Source: Parapristionchus giblindavisi (taxonomy: Eukaryota; Nematoda; Chromadorea; Rhabditida; Diplogasteridae). Taken from it: a stretch of DNA of 64,000 nt. The stretch is taken from positions 620,001-684,000 of the forward strand of contig CALSFV010000211.1 of the NCBI GenBank assembly GCA_943737045.1, given 5' to 3'. The notes beneath the pieces were generated by a model. That model searched no databases, was not told the DNA's origin, and worked only from the letters and a program-made list of their open reading frames with translations. Position numbers and translations under genes: made by a program. Shown in pieces: positions 20,985 to 31,509 of this stretch (positions are counted from its first letter, which is position 1; the number at the start of each line of letters is the position of its first letter).

Positions 20985-22068
20985 TCATGCCAGTCACGAG
21001 AGAATTGAGATGAAATGGGAATGAAGCAAAAATGGTGAAATGAGTTAGGACCATTTTTGGACATCTCTAGGCATGCCCTACCAGAACCCAAGTCTCATTG
21101 TTCAATTTTCATTTTGGGGCTCAATACACCGGTTCGGTAATGCGAAGTCCCAACTTTGAGCTCGAATTTCTCGCTTCTGGTGAGTTTTTGCGGAAAAGTG
21201 CCACAAGAGTAACCCCCGCTCTTTTTTCTTGCTCTGTCGATCTAAACAAACCAGAGGTCATGAAAATGATTCTGAACAGAGCTTCACTTCGAATTAAATA
21301 ACTCAAAAATATAGGAAAAGGGGGTGCTCTTCTTTCAGTATGTTATTAAGTTTTTCAAGCGCTTTCAAATGAAGTGTTAACGAAAAAAAACGTTAATGCG
21401 TTCGTATGGTTCATCCCCTTGGAAATTTCCAGATGATTTGAAGTCATTTTCGCCCAAACACAATCTCTCGATTCACACACTCTCTCGCCGGTGAGTGAAA
21501 GAAATACAGGGACGAGAAAGGGAGAAAACTATATGTTTCATTCCGCACCGCGCGCTTGAGACCGTGCGGTGTAGAATGGAATGGAATGGAATGAAAAGGA
21601 ATGGGCGAAAGAGTGTGTGAAACGAGAGATTGTGGGTGGAGAAAATGACTTCAAAACATCAGGAAATTTCCAAGGGGATGAACCATACGAACGCATTAAC
21701 GTATTTTTTTCGCAAATTCCTCATTCGAAAGCGCATGAAAAACTTAATAACATACTGGAAGGAGAGCACCCCTTTTCCTAAATTTTTGAGTTATTTAATT
21801 CGAAGTGAAGCTCTGTTCAGAATCATTTTCATGACCTCTGGTTTGTTTAGATCGATAGAGCAAGAAAAAAGAGCGGGGGTTACTCTTGTGGCACTTTTCC
21901 GCTAAAACGCACCAGAAGCGAGTAATTCGTGCTCAAAGTTGGGACTTCACCTTACCGAACCGGTGTATTGAGCCCCGAAATGAAAATTGAAAAAAACTCA
22001 TTTCACCATTTTTGCATTATTCCGAAAAATAGCCATTTTATCTCAATTCTCTCGTGACCAGCGTGATA
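20985..22068. repeat. 1.1-kb fold-back element
   Basis: The arms 20985 to about 21500 and about 21600 to 22068 are close reverse complements; tips CACGAGAGAATTGAGATGAAA and its complement. Paired inner blocks include CAATACACCGGTTCGGTAA. The frames of 60-91 codons inside occur in mirrored pairs and are rejected as genes. Confidence 0.8.
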
Positions 22069-22079
22069 TGTGCCCATGA

Positions 22080-22205
22080 ACGTTGGCAAACCGTTTGCCG
22101 GCAAAACGTTACGTCAAAACCGTAGGCGAAAGCGTTTGCCAGAGATCCTCTCCCTACGCTTGTGACGTCGTTTACCGGCAAACGGTTAGCCAACGTTAAT
22201 GGATA
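22080..22205. repeat. Short palindromic repeat (AACGTTGGCAAACCG)
   Basis: GAACGTTGGCAAACCGTTTG at the left and CAAACGGTTAGCCAACGTTA at the right. A short version sits in intron 1 of the zinc-finger gene at 53634-53668. Confidence 0.65.
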
Positions 22206-22344
22206 CGGCCTCTGGTGGCCTATGCTTACGGATGATGCTGTGGTCTAGCTTTAACGAGTTAATGACAATTTCTATTAGATTTAATAAATAACATTTTCTT
22301 AAATTATTCGAGAACAGTATTTTTCAGGAATTTAAATATGTAAC

Positions 22345-24230
22345 AAGCCACAGTAACCACACCCAGGGAAAGTATAATTTCAAAACACACTAAGGACTTA
22401 ATTGCGCGTAGAAAGGATTTCAGCATGAATTCTTCTGGCATTACTCGTTTGCAGTGGCTACTTCTTAATAGATCGATCCGTCAATCGTATAAAAACGATA
22501 GAGAAAGATCGTATCTAAAATACGTTAACCAGGCCATTGCGGATGGGAAAAGCTACAAGAAAGCTACTGAAAAACATGCGGTGGGGAAAAGTAGAATCCA
22601 TAAAATTAGAAACGGGAAAGAGGATATAGAATTCACACAAAAGGGTATTGAGGACGCATTTCAAACTTTCTACAATGACTTGTATGCAGGCGATGGTGGG
22701 CGTAGTTATAGGGCGGAAAGGGAAAGGGATTCATTCATACCATTTTGCGATGCTGAGGTAGACCAAATACTACGGTATTTCAAATCAGGTAAAGCTCCTG
22801 GTAAGGATGGTATCACGGGAGAAATGTTAAGGGCGGGTACTGACTATTTAACCCCAATACTAACAGGAATTTTCAATGGCATATTACAAGGAGGAAATAT
22901 TCCAGAGGGTTTTGGGGATTCGCGCACCATCTTACTACCTAAGTCAGGAGACAGTTCTCTCACTAAAAATTATCGGCCAATAAGCCTGCTTCCTGCACTG
23001 CAGAAAGCCCTCACCGGTCTTTTGAACAAGAGACTGGCACCTGTCTTAGATGGAAATAGGAGCTGGGAGCAAATGGGATTTAGACAAGGTCATTCAACGG
23101 TTGACGCTATTCATACTCTAAAAACGGTAGTGGCAAATTGCGTGGATCATCGCCTTCCCATTTATCTGCTTTTCGTAGACATTTCAAAGGCATTTGATTC
23201 AGTATATACGGAGGCTGTCTACAGGGCATTGGAATTGGAGGGTGTCCCGTCGGAAGTGGTCTCATTCCTTAGCTCTCTCTCTCGGGGTAGTAAAAATGTA
23301 ATTGTGGTAAATGGAAAGGAAGTTGAAATTAAGGTGGGGAAAGGTGTTAGACAAGGGGATTGCCTGTCTCCCAGACTGTTTACAACAGTACTAGACATGG
23401 CTTTTCGCAAGTTAAATTGGTCGGGTAAAGGTGTTAATGTAAATGGTCGTTATCTCTCTCACATAATCTTTGCTGATGATGCAGTTCTCATTTCACATGA
23501 TGAACGGCAGATTCAAAGCATGGTGCATGAATTGGAGAGGGAACTGAAAATTGTGGGGCTATACCTAAATGGTGACAAAACGGTAGGGATGACTTCAAAG
23601 TCTAACCCCAGGGAGGTCAAGGTTGCAGGAAAAGTTGTGGGCTTAAAATCAAGCGTGGTTTATTTGGGAAGTGCAATATCAATCAATGGGAGGGAGGATT
23701 GTGAGGTAACCAGAAGAATTCAGGCTGCATATGGGTCTTTCCACAAGCATCGGCCATTCCTAATAAATCGGTCTGTTCCCATGGCTCATAAGCGGCGTTT
23801 ATTCAATGGTTGCATTTTGCCTGCTTTCTTATATGGCTGTGAAACTTGGGGATTATCAAAAGTACAAATCGAAAGATTATCGGTGCCACAAAGACGCATG
23901 GAGCGTTGGTTGGCTGGAGTCACTGTGTTGGATCGGATCTCGAGCGACGGGCTGCGTGACATTACAAAGGTGAGGGACGTTGTTCGTGTTGCATTGAAAA
24001 GGAAATGACTTTGGGTTCATAAGATTGCTAATGATCGAGACTTAAAGTGGAGCAGATCTGTTATCGATTGGACTCCTCGAGGACCTAAACGGGGACGCGG
24101 ACGCCCACCAGTAAGATGGAAGGATCTCTTCATGCGAATCGCCGGTCCTACTTTCCTGAGACAAGCAAGAAGTAAGGAGTGGCCCCCCATGCACATCAGA
24201 GCCTACTCTTGATAAATGTGATTAAACTGT
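22345..24230 (+). mobile_element. RTE-clade non-LTR retrotransposon, 5' truncated
   Basis: The reverse transcriptase and C-terminal region are present but the apurinic endonuclease domain is missing, as expected for 5' truncation on insertion. Open reading starts after a TAA near 22345. The 3' end is marked by CCCCATGCACATCAGAG and TGATAAATGTG, the tail also carried by the short repeats at 7955-8140, 8867-9043 and 16422-16607. Confidence 0.85.
22425..24212 (+). pseudogene. RTE reverse transcriptase with one in-frame TGA
   Basis: The first 527 codons (22425-24008) are open. Motifs in order: SGKAPGKDGITGEML, NYRPISLLPAL, GFRQGHSTVDAIHTL, VDISKAFDSV (catalytic Asp), GVRQGDCLSPRLF, and IIFADDAVLISHD (the FADD box with the catalytic Asp pair). 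The spacing and GFR/FST-type motif match the RTE clade. TGA at 24006-24008 interrupts the C-terminal region, yet the same frame continues 67 codons (LWVHKIANDRD, then the RTE hallmark GRGRPPVRW) to TGA at 24210-24212. A single CGA-to-TGA change would explain it. The catalytic core is intact. It is a young copy, but cut at the 5' side and so unlikely to move by itself. Confidence 0.85.
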
Positions 24231-24727
24231 AAAACTGTAACAAGTGAAAAGGAAATGAAAAGCTGGAAGAAACATCAAAGACTGATTAAGCGAAATATGA
24301 TAAATATAAATACAGTAATCTATTATGCCTTTACTCATCGTGGTCTGACATACCGTAACCGTGGTGTGGTACCGTAACCTACCGTAATCGAGAAGGCACA
24401 GAGTACTGTGGAGAAGAGGAAGAGCTTCATCTTAAAACGTCTTAGGATACAAGAATAGACCCGGACTTCCTGAGATTTACTACTTCCTACATACACTTTT
24501 GTCATGCATTACGAATCTGTAACTAGCACTTACAGTAACCAATGGATACGGTAGATGGAGAGTGTTTTTGGAGGTTTGGAGATAATCAATAATGTGTTTT
24601 CTTCTGAATTATCGACATGTTAATAATATATTTAACAAGAGATAGACCATGTTTTCTTTTCATTAGGTTATAGACAGAGAGCCTCTACCCCATCTTCTAT
24701 AATTAATGCATCGAAGTGTTCTGTCAT

Positions 24728-24830
24728 TTGCATGACGAGTTGATTCTGTTCTCGTGTCGACTAATTATAAGTAAACGAGCCGCTGGCAAGAAGAAACTGG
24801 TATGCCACATCAGGCAATACAGACGTTGTG
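24728..24830 (-). repeat. 3' fragment of the CR1-like LINE
   Basis: GTTGATTCTGTTCTCG, then CGAGCCGCTGGCAAGAAGAAACT, matches the C-terminal end of the LINE at 25246-25300 (complement of FFLRAARLL...RPENRI). A weaker fragment lies at 32412-32460. The shared 3' end shows several insertions of this LINE nearby. Confidence 0.75.
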
Positions 24831-24836
24831 TAGTGT

Positions 24837-25005
24837 ATACAGAGATTAAATTTGCCCGAATGCCGTTAGTTGGCGAACGATTTGCCCCGTGTTCAGACAA
24901 ATGATAGCCTGTATATGGGCAAATCGGTGGTTTTTGGGCTACCATTTGCCTAAATATGGGCAAATCTATTAACCATATTTGGGTAAGTTTGCTATCAGTG
25001 TAATC
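24837..25005. repeat. GGGCAAATC-rich dispersed repeat
   Basis: It repeats ATGGGCAAATC and its complement several times. It resembles the sequences flanking the mariner at 9130-9203 and 10503-10615. Confidence 0.6.
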
Positions 25006-25240
25006 TAATCTATTAAGCATAAGGCGAAAGGGAGATGGGTCTCTTCTGACTAACTCTGGTATTTTCAAACTAGTAGTTTACTTATATATATATATATTTT
25101 ATTCACCACAAGGTAAACGTGTATAAAACAATAAATATTAAACAAATGAATGAAGTACAATTTCTAGGAGGGGATTGAACATTGAATACGTGTATAATAA
25201 TGATAACGGAGTTGTGGCCAAACTGATCAGTCATTGGTTT

Positions 25241-26485
25241 TTAAAAGTTGATTCTATTCTCTGGTCGGCTAAGTAACCGAGCCGCTCGCAAGAAGAAACT
25301 GTTATGCCTGTATTGGAAACGAGACCCGCAATTGGAGAAGTTTAATCCATTTCTAGTAACGTAGGTTTTGAAATAGTGGTTTTTATTATTTGAAATCCTA
25401 GTTTTCCCTCTAAGTAGTTTGATGGACATTTTAATGTCAATGTTTAGCCTGCGCTGCTCGAGAGTGTCAAGACCGAGTTTTGTGTTACGTGCACTACTAT
25501 TCGGCATGAATTGGCACGTATATTTATGGCAACGTGCAAACAGTCTTCTTGTGAAATATTTCTGTACTTTTTCTAACATTTTAATGTCTTTTTTCTGGTA
25601 GGGATTGAATACAGTGCAAGCGCTCTCTAAAATAGGCCTAATATAAATTGAATATGCTTTTAGTAGAATTATCGGGTTATTTGTTCTTAGAGCTCGCATA
25701 ATTATATGACAGGCTGATTTTGCTTTGATTGATACTGCTCTACAATGGTCTGAGAAAGTCAGGTTTCTTTGAATTATGAATCCTAGATCTTTGACAACTT
25801 CTTTTTGATTCAGATTATTGCCTTCAATAGTATATACTCTGGAAGTATTCGCTCTACCTAGGTGTAGGGAGTTACATTTATGGGACGCTAGAGGCAATTG
25901 CCAGTCGTTTGACCATTTAACAATAGTGTCGACTGCAACTTGTAGGGGGTGGGGAGGTTCACCCGTTCTAAATGATCTGTATATCTTTATGTCATCAGCA
26001 TATAGGCGAGCCAGTACACCATCTTTTTGTACCAGTATGGGTAGTTCAGATGTGAAAATGAGAAAGAGCAAGGGCCCAAGAACTGAGCCCTGTGGCACTC
26101 CAATAGTTACAGGGTGACAGTCAGAGAGTTTATCTTTTACTGTAACTTGAAAAGTTATGTTGTTGAGATATTCAGCAGTCCAACGTAAGGTTTTAGAGGA
26201 TAAACCAATCGTGTTGATTTTAGCTAGAAGTTTGGGGTGGGAAACTCTATCAAATGCCTTAGCAAAGTCAAAATATATTACGTCAACTGGCTGTCCATTA
26301 CTAAGTGAGGCAGACCAATGTTCAAGTACTTCCAACATTTGGAGTTCACGTGATCTATGCTTTCTAAAGCCGTACTGTTCATCAGGGAATATTTCCAAAG
26401 ATTCACAATGTGATATTATAGACTTGCTTAAAATGCGTTCAAAGACTCTACAGAAAAATGATGTAATAGAGATTGGTCTATAGTT
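25241..26485 (-). pseudogene. LINE ORF2, reverse transcriptase part
   Basis: Open from the frameshift near 26502 to the stop at 25241 (complement). Motifs in order: NYRPISITSF, EQYGFRKHRS, FDFAKAFDRVSH, GVPQGSVLGPLLFLIF, ARLYADDIKIYRSF (the YADD box), VVKDLGF, then a C-terminal region with RRLNIDIKM. The motif set fits the CR1/Jockey group. This part would be functional in sequence but lies in another frame than the linker upstream. Confidence 0.85.
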
Positions 26486-27239
26486 AAGAGGATCTGAGAA
26501 AGGGGGGGGATTTCTTCACAGGAGTAACAATGGAGTGTTTCCACTGTCTAGGTATGATTCCTGTTTCAAATGAAGTTCTAAAGATAATCTCTAATGGTTC
26601 AGCTATAGGGATGGTTATCCTTTTAATGAAATTGAGGTTTATATTTTCTGGAGTTTTACATGTGGACTTTTTCCATCTATTTATAAGTTCACAGATTTCG
26701 TGTCTTAGAAATAGTGGCTCTTCAAAATTGCCTATGTTTGGAATTGGTTTAGGGGTTGGGATGATACCGTTGTCAGTAGTAAAAACACCGACAAACGTAT
26801 TTGCGAGAAGATTGGCCTTTTCTACGTCACTGAGAATGGTTGTTCCGTTGCCATCTATCAATCCATCAATACCCTTTTGAGTATTAGAACAGCGTTTCAT
26901 ATAAGTAAAGAACTTGTTCCTGTCTTCGCTATCAATAATTTTCTTTTCTACGTTTTTATGATAACGAATTAGTTCTTTTCTAAATTTTTTGTTTAAGGTT
27001 TCAAAGATACTATTATTTTCAGAGGAAGCATGGCTAATAGATTTTTGCCATGCAGTAAAGCGCTTGTTCAATAGACGCTCAATATGGGGTGGTAGTTTAC
27101 CGTGGTTAATATTCACTCTACACCATGGGACATGTGTATCTATAGATTTCTGAATGACTTTGATAAGGAGATCATACATACTATCTGCCGAGTTCATGAT
27201 GGAAAATAAACCTGTCCAGTCAACATTTGCTAGTTGCAT
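26484..27239 (-). pseudogene. LINE ORF2, linker between endonuclease and RT
   Basis: Begins MQLANVDWTGLFSIM and ends just past VTPVKKSPP, where a run of eight G (26502-26509, plus strand) breaks the frame; seven would keep it open into the RT. The region between the endonuclease and RT typically has this Lys-rich character (WKSTCKTPENINL is seen near its end). At its 5' side another one-base shift (about 27240-27250) separates it from the endonuclease. Confidence 0.8.
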
Positions 27240-27244
27240 ATTGA

Positions 27245-27990
27245 TCAGATCATATTGGGTGATTTATAATCCCTTTTCAGGATAAAGGAGGGAGTGGCGT
27301 GATTGAGTGAGAGAGAAAACTCGATTGAGTAGTGATCTGATGTACAGAAGGGAGGACCTACTTTAGTTTGACGGATTAATTTTGGATGATTGCTTAATAC
27401 AAGATCAAGAGTGTTTCCTAATTTGTGGGTAGGCTCTGTCACTAGTTGTGCAAATTTTGATGTGATACAAAAATCAATAAATAATCGGGAGGATGGGGAA
27501 CATGTTTGGTGTAGTGTATGAATGGTCCAGTCTATATCTGGAAGATTGAAATCACCTGTTACAATAGTTGGATGGGGACATGATGATAGATCGGATAATG
27601 ATTTCACCATACTTTCGGTTTGTATGGTATTTGACTTTGGGTTACGATAAACACAAACAATTCTAATGAGATCGCCGTTTATGTCTAGATCTAATGCTAG
27701 AAGCTCATGACTCCCTTTGACTAATTGATCTGATACTTGTATGACGTTTATGGTAGAATGGACTATGATATTGACCCCACCACCATTTTTATTGCGATCC
27801 CTACGAAATACGTTATAATTATGGTCTTGGCCATTGAGTAATAATGAATTTGGTATAATGGAACTAAGCCAGCTTTCATATAGACAAACAATTGAATAGT
27901 TTCTAGATAAAATTTGGGCAAGGAAAGGCAATTTGTTCTTAATCGAGCGACAGTTTGCAGAGAAAGCGTTGATAATGACTGATCTGTTCT
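27245..27990 (-). pseudogene. LINE ORF2, apurinic-like endonuclease part
   Basis: The reading frame enters from upstream (FSANCRSIKNKLPFLAQIL) with no clear ATG. Motifs: LYESWLSS (catalytic Glu region), FRRDRNKNGGGVNIIV, VCVYRNP, TIVTGDFNLPDIDW (GDFN box), NTLDLVLSN, and CTSDHYSIEFSL (SDH box with catalytic His). All expected endonuclease boxes are present. It ends at SPNMI, where a one-base shift passes to the linker frame. Confidence 0.85.
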
Positions 27991-28016
27991 GGTTAGTGGA
28001 CCGGTGATTCTTTACC

Positions 28017-28316
28017 AGTTTGACATAATAGGATTGATAGGGAGACCAAAGTTGGGAGGAGCACCATATTGAGATTGATATGACATATAGGGTGTAGAAT
28101 AATTGTACTGATATGGATTGAAGGATACGGTATGATTTGGTCTAGAAATGGGGCGATAAGGTTGGAATGACTTAGGCTGATGGCGATAATTGGATTGTAC
28201 AGGACGATTGGGGAAATCATAGGTGTGAACAGAATGATTGGAATGATGGGAATGAGACGAATTTAGTCTGGAACGATTTGGAATGTGATTGGATTGACGT
28301 CTACGAGTTATAAACT
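28017..28316 (-). pseudogene. LINE ORF1 C-terminal tail
   Basis: A frame rich in His, Asn, Pro, Tyr and Gln (HSHHSNHSVHTYDFPNRP, then YMSYQSQYGAPPNFG) ends NPIMSNW, TAA. It lies directly ahead of, and overlaps, the ORF2 frame, the expected place for an RNA-binding ORF1 protein. No zinc knuckle remains in this stretch. Confidence 0.6.
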
Positions 28317-28326
28317 TATCATTCCC

Positions 28327-28440
28327 ACTAGCCGTAGACTTGCAAGTCTACGGCTAGTTAAACGTATGTTTACTAGAAGTGGTGTATATACTGTAATGCA
28401 TTTCGTCAAATATTCTTTCACTTCTAGTAAACTAACAGGA
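28327..28440. repeat. Perfect 32-bp palindrome and adjacent hairpin
   Basis: 28327-28358 is a perfect palindrome (ACTAGCCGTAGACTTG and its complement, no loop). Just downstream TTTACTAGAAGTG (about 28369) pairs with CACTTCTAGTAAA (about 28419). It marks the 5' limit of the LINE. Confidence 0.85.
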
Positions 28441-28472
28441 AACTGCCAGTCTGTGACGTCACGTAAGTAAAC

Positions 28473-29038
28473 TACAGTCTCGCCCGATCGCCCTGTCTAA
28501 ACGCGGCACGCGGCCGCCTGTGCCGCATCTCGTTTTACGGGCTGAATAATGTTTCTAGAAATATGAAAAGTGTACTAATCATTGTTATGTTCGATATGAT
28601 TCATAATGCCACAGAAACGAAAATTTTTGCTTGACTCTAGATAGTGCAACACAGTTTGGTAATATCGTAGGTATACGGTAATGCTACCGTATGCAATATT
28701 CAAATTTTGAATTTCCCACAATTTTTGGCCATCCTGTCGTATTGAGTGACTCCTGTTTTCGCGTTATTGCGCATTTCTGAATAAAAATTGTGGGAAATTC
28801 AAAATTTGAATATTGCATACGGTAGCATTACCGTATACCTACGATATTACCAAACTGTGTTGCACTATCTAGAGTCAAGCAAAAAATTTCGTTTCTGTGG
28901 CGTTATGAATCATATTGAACATAACAATCATAAGTACACTTTTCATATTTTTAGAAACATTATCCCCCCGTAGAACGAGATGCGGCACAGGCGGCACGCG
29001 GCGTGCGGCGTTTAGACAGGCGATCGGGCGGGACTGTA
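28473..29038. mobile_element. Fold-back MITE with CAGTC ends and TA flanks
   Basis: Arms of about 250 bp: TACAGTCTCGCCCGATCGCC at the left and GGCGATCGGGCGGGACTGTA at the right. TA lies at each outer end. The centre holds ATTGTGGGAAATTC and its complement. A related CAGTCCCGC terminus is seen at 37810. No transposase. Confidence 0.8.
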
Positions 29039-29039
29039 C

Positions 29040-29670
29040 TAGTTTGGAAATACCAGAGAAGCCCCTGTGTAGAGGATGAGCATTATCGTTTATAATTACC
29101 CTTATCTATAACACATCGCTAGTTGATTTATGTAAATTATTAAATTAAAATAAAAATTAAATTACTTTTCTCTAACTCTGCAGTCGGCGGTAATTCATTA
29201 GTACACTGTACCATAATTACACCGCCTCCTATGCGTGCATCTCGCCGCGCTCGCGCGGCACTAGAATCATCATCTCTTAGATTTCAAGATTTGTTGTTCG
29301 TTGATTTTGCTCTCGTTTGTGGTTTTTTGTTGTTCGTTCTTTGAGTATTAGTTTGTCGTAGATAAACTTCCTGTTGTTGTACTTCTTCTCGTTTTCACAT
29401 TGAGTGTATAGAGGCTTGTACACCTCATAGTCGTCGTATCTCTTCTCATACTTTTGCCTTTTGCCCTCCTTCTCTCTTCGCTACTAGTTGACCTCTCTCT
29501 CTCTCCCTCTCCCTTTCTCACGTAGTCTGTGCATTCTCACTTTTGCGTGCTCTCTCTCCTTTTCGCTCTACCTTTTTCTCTGAGACTGCTCTAAACGCTG
29601 TGTTTGGCTGATGTTTAGACTGTTTGAGGCCATGTCGCACTCTCGTTTCTCTCTGCCCCTATTCCTTAGC
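29040..29670. other. Intergenic, no gene seen
   Basis: AT-rich sequence, then a long pyrimidine-rich part with TCTCTCTC runs. A short block (GACTGTTTGAGGCC) recurs near 361. I see no exon-like stretch or RNA gene. Confidence 0.5.
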
Positions 29671-29867
29671 GCTTTTCACATGCTATTAGCAACTCTGGAG
29701 TTTATAATTTAATATCCGATATTGTTCCTGTTTATTTATTTTGCTAACATTATTCATGACCGTTATATCCGTGTTTTAGTTTTTTTCTGATCACCTAAAC
29801 TACGGTTGAGTATCCGAACTAATCGAATATCTTTGCAGAAACCGTTGTACAAGTCGCCTCTCTGATA

Positions 29868-31052
29868 ATGGCTGCTCAACCCGTTTGTGTAGGTTTAATT
29901 ATTATTGTTCCACTTAAACTTTTGTTTATAAATTCTGTCAAAACTGGAGTAAAAGAATGCAAACAATTTGAAGAGCTGATATTCCTTATTTACAGTGTAA
30001 AAAATCGAGGGGACAGGGGGACACCCCGGGACCCCCTCTGCTATATATGTATTTCTTTTTAAAGGAAACATAATTTTTAAATAATCTTAATAAAATAATT
30101 TTAGGATGAGGCGCACGCAATCTACGGTCTTTACGTAAAGTTGGAAGATTGGATAAATGACAAGTAAGAATATGATTCCTATTTATAAATATTTTATTGA
30201 AATTTTATTAACTATAATATTTCTTCTTCTTTGATCATTGAATCGTATCTTTTATTATATTTTATTTTATGTTATTGTCTAATTCATATACTTTTTAGAT
30301 TTGATCGATTTGGTCAACTCACCCAGCCCGAACGTCTTGCAATTGATGACGTCCTCGCGAATGTTGTCAACGCTATCGAAGAAATCGATCACGTTCTGCG
30401 ACGTCCTACGGGTACGTGGTGAAACTTTAAAGCGACACCCCAGGCTAATTTTAAGCTCTCCGCTCTGGCCACACTCTCTCGCTTTCTTTGTCTACGAAAG
30501 AGTATTGCTAATGCGGAGAGGAAAATTAGCTTGGGGTGTGCCTTTAAAGGGAGCGTAACCTCACTCAATGGATTTAAAAGAATATTTTCAGTCAGGGTTC
30601 ATCAAGACCAATATCTTCTTAGCCCCCTCGTTGACAAGGTATGATTCTTTTTTTTCTATTATTCTCAAGATAACCCTCATTTCGCGTGCATTTAATGTAT
30701 GAATGATCTATTTAGGGCTCTTCGAAGCGAGAAATTCTTGAACGATTGAAGAATCAAGTCAACGCAGCGTGCATTCTTGCAGACAAGGCTCACTCAGGTA
30801 TTTTTAAAGCCATTTTATATATTTTTAATGTCGTTATGTATATGTATATTACATTTTTTATTACGGATTTGTGCTTATTTTATTTTTAAAATTTTTAAAT
30901 TTATTTTATTTATTTAATTTTTATTTTATTTTATAGGTCCTCCAGCAAACGATGATGAACGAGCCGCTTTGTCTACAGTACAACAGTCGTTGATCAATGC
31001 TGACGAACGAAATGTATATTGTTTTACTGCAGCGGCAGCCGTTTCCGACTAG
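29868..31052 (+). CDS. Copy 3 of the small six-exon gene family, 145 aa
   Basis: The most compact copy. Exons 29868-29888, 30105-30163, 30299-30411, 30592-30638, 30716-30797 and 30937-31052 join in phase to 146 codons including TAG. Segments: MAAQPVC; DEAHAIYGLYVKLEDWINDK; FDRFGQLTQPERLAIDD leading to IEEIDHVLRRPT; VRVHQDQYLLSPLVDK; GSSKREILERLKNQVN with ACILADKAHS; and GPPANDDERAALSTV. The tail differs from its relatives: it loses the KAYEKIS block and ends FTAAAAVSD. Only intron 3 has an M2 MITE. Intron 4 reads GCATTTAATGTATGAATG near 30689-30706 and so shows the empty site of the 4.3-kb fold-back in copy 5. The product is probably helical and cytosolic or nuclear. Function unknown. Confidence 0.65.
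30431..30543. repeat. M2 MITE in intron 3 of copy 3, TTAA flanks
   Basis: 113 bp; TTAA at 30427-30430 and 30544-30547. A half copy of the M1 family (GGGAGCGTAACCTCACTCAATGG) follows at once. Confidence 0.85.
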
Positions 31053-31500
31053 TGTTGTGCTTGAATTCTTAAGGAGATAAAGGCATTTTATCTTGCAAAA
31101 ACAGTATCTTACAAATTAAGGAGATTGTTATTGACCGTATACAATACACTTGTTTATTTGGTACGAGAGTAGCCAGCCACAGCCACAATGTGTTTCCATT
31201 TTTAGAGAGAGAGAGCACAAGTGAGATAGTACGTAGATCAGAGAGAGCGAGGAAGGGAGGGAGGAAATAATGAAGAGTTAATCGATAGTCCTTTCTTTGT
31301 TTAGCAGCCAGTAGCAAGGCAATTAGACAAGTACATTTTCTACGTACTATATGATATGATTGGATCGTACTCCGTCTCATTCATTTACATTCACACGCCT
31401 AAGAGAAAACAGATATAAAATGTTCACTGTTCCTCTATTACTGGGGCTATTCCCCAGCACACTTTTTTTTCATAAAATCAAGTAAATAAATAAATAAATA
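31053..31500 (+). other. 3' UTR of copy 3, split by a MITE
   Basis: GTTGTGCTTGAATTCTTAA follows the stop, then 31131-31350 is a GTATAAAATGTACTTG-family MITE. The 3' UTR resumes at about 31413 with TAAAATGTTCACTGTT and CATAAAATCAAG. Polyadenylation signals are present (AATAAATAAATAAATA). Confidence 0.6.
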
Positions 31501-31509
31501 AAAAAGTTA

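Larger units (their letters stand above)
25241..28316 (-). mobile_element. CR1/Jockey-like LINE, nearly full coding length
   Basis: On the minus strand it carries the tail of ORF1 (28316-28017), an endonuclease (about 27990-27245), a linker (27239-26484) and the reverse transcriptase (to 25241). ORF1's end overlaps the ORF2 reading frame. The copy begins next to the palindrome at 28327-28358, so the 5' part of ORF1 is missing. Two single-base frameshifts separate the ORF2 parts. Confidence 0.85.

Noticed and set aside
25419..26880. Plus-strand frames of 60-116 codons
   Set aside because: Antisense shadows of the LINE reverse transcriptase and linker.
27993..28220. 75-codon minus-strand frame beside the LINE
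   Set aside because: The neighbouring frame ending NPIMSNW is open further and has the composition of an ORF1 tail; this one is its shadow.
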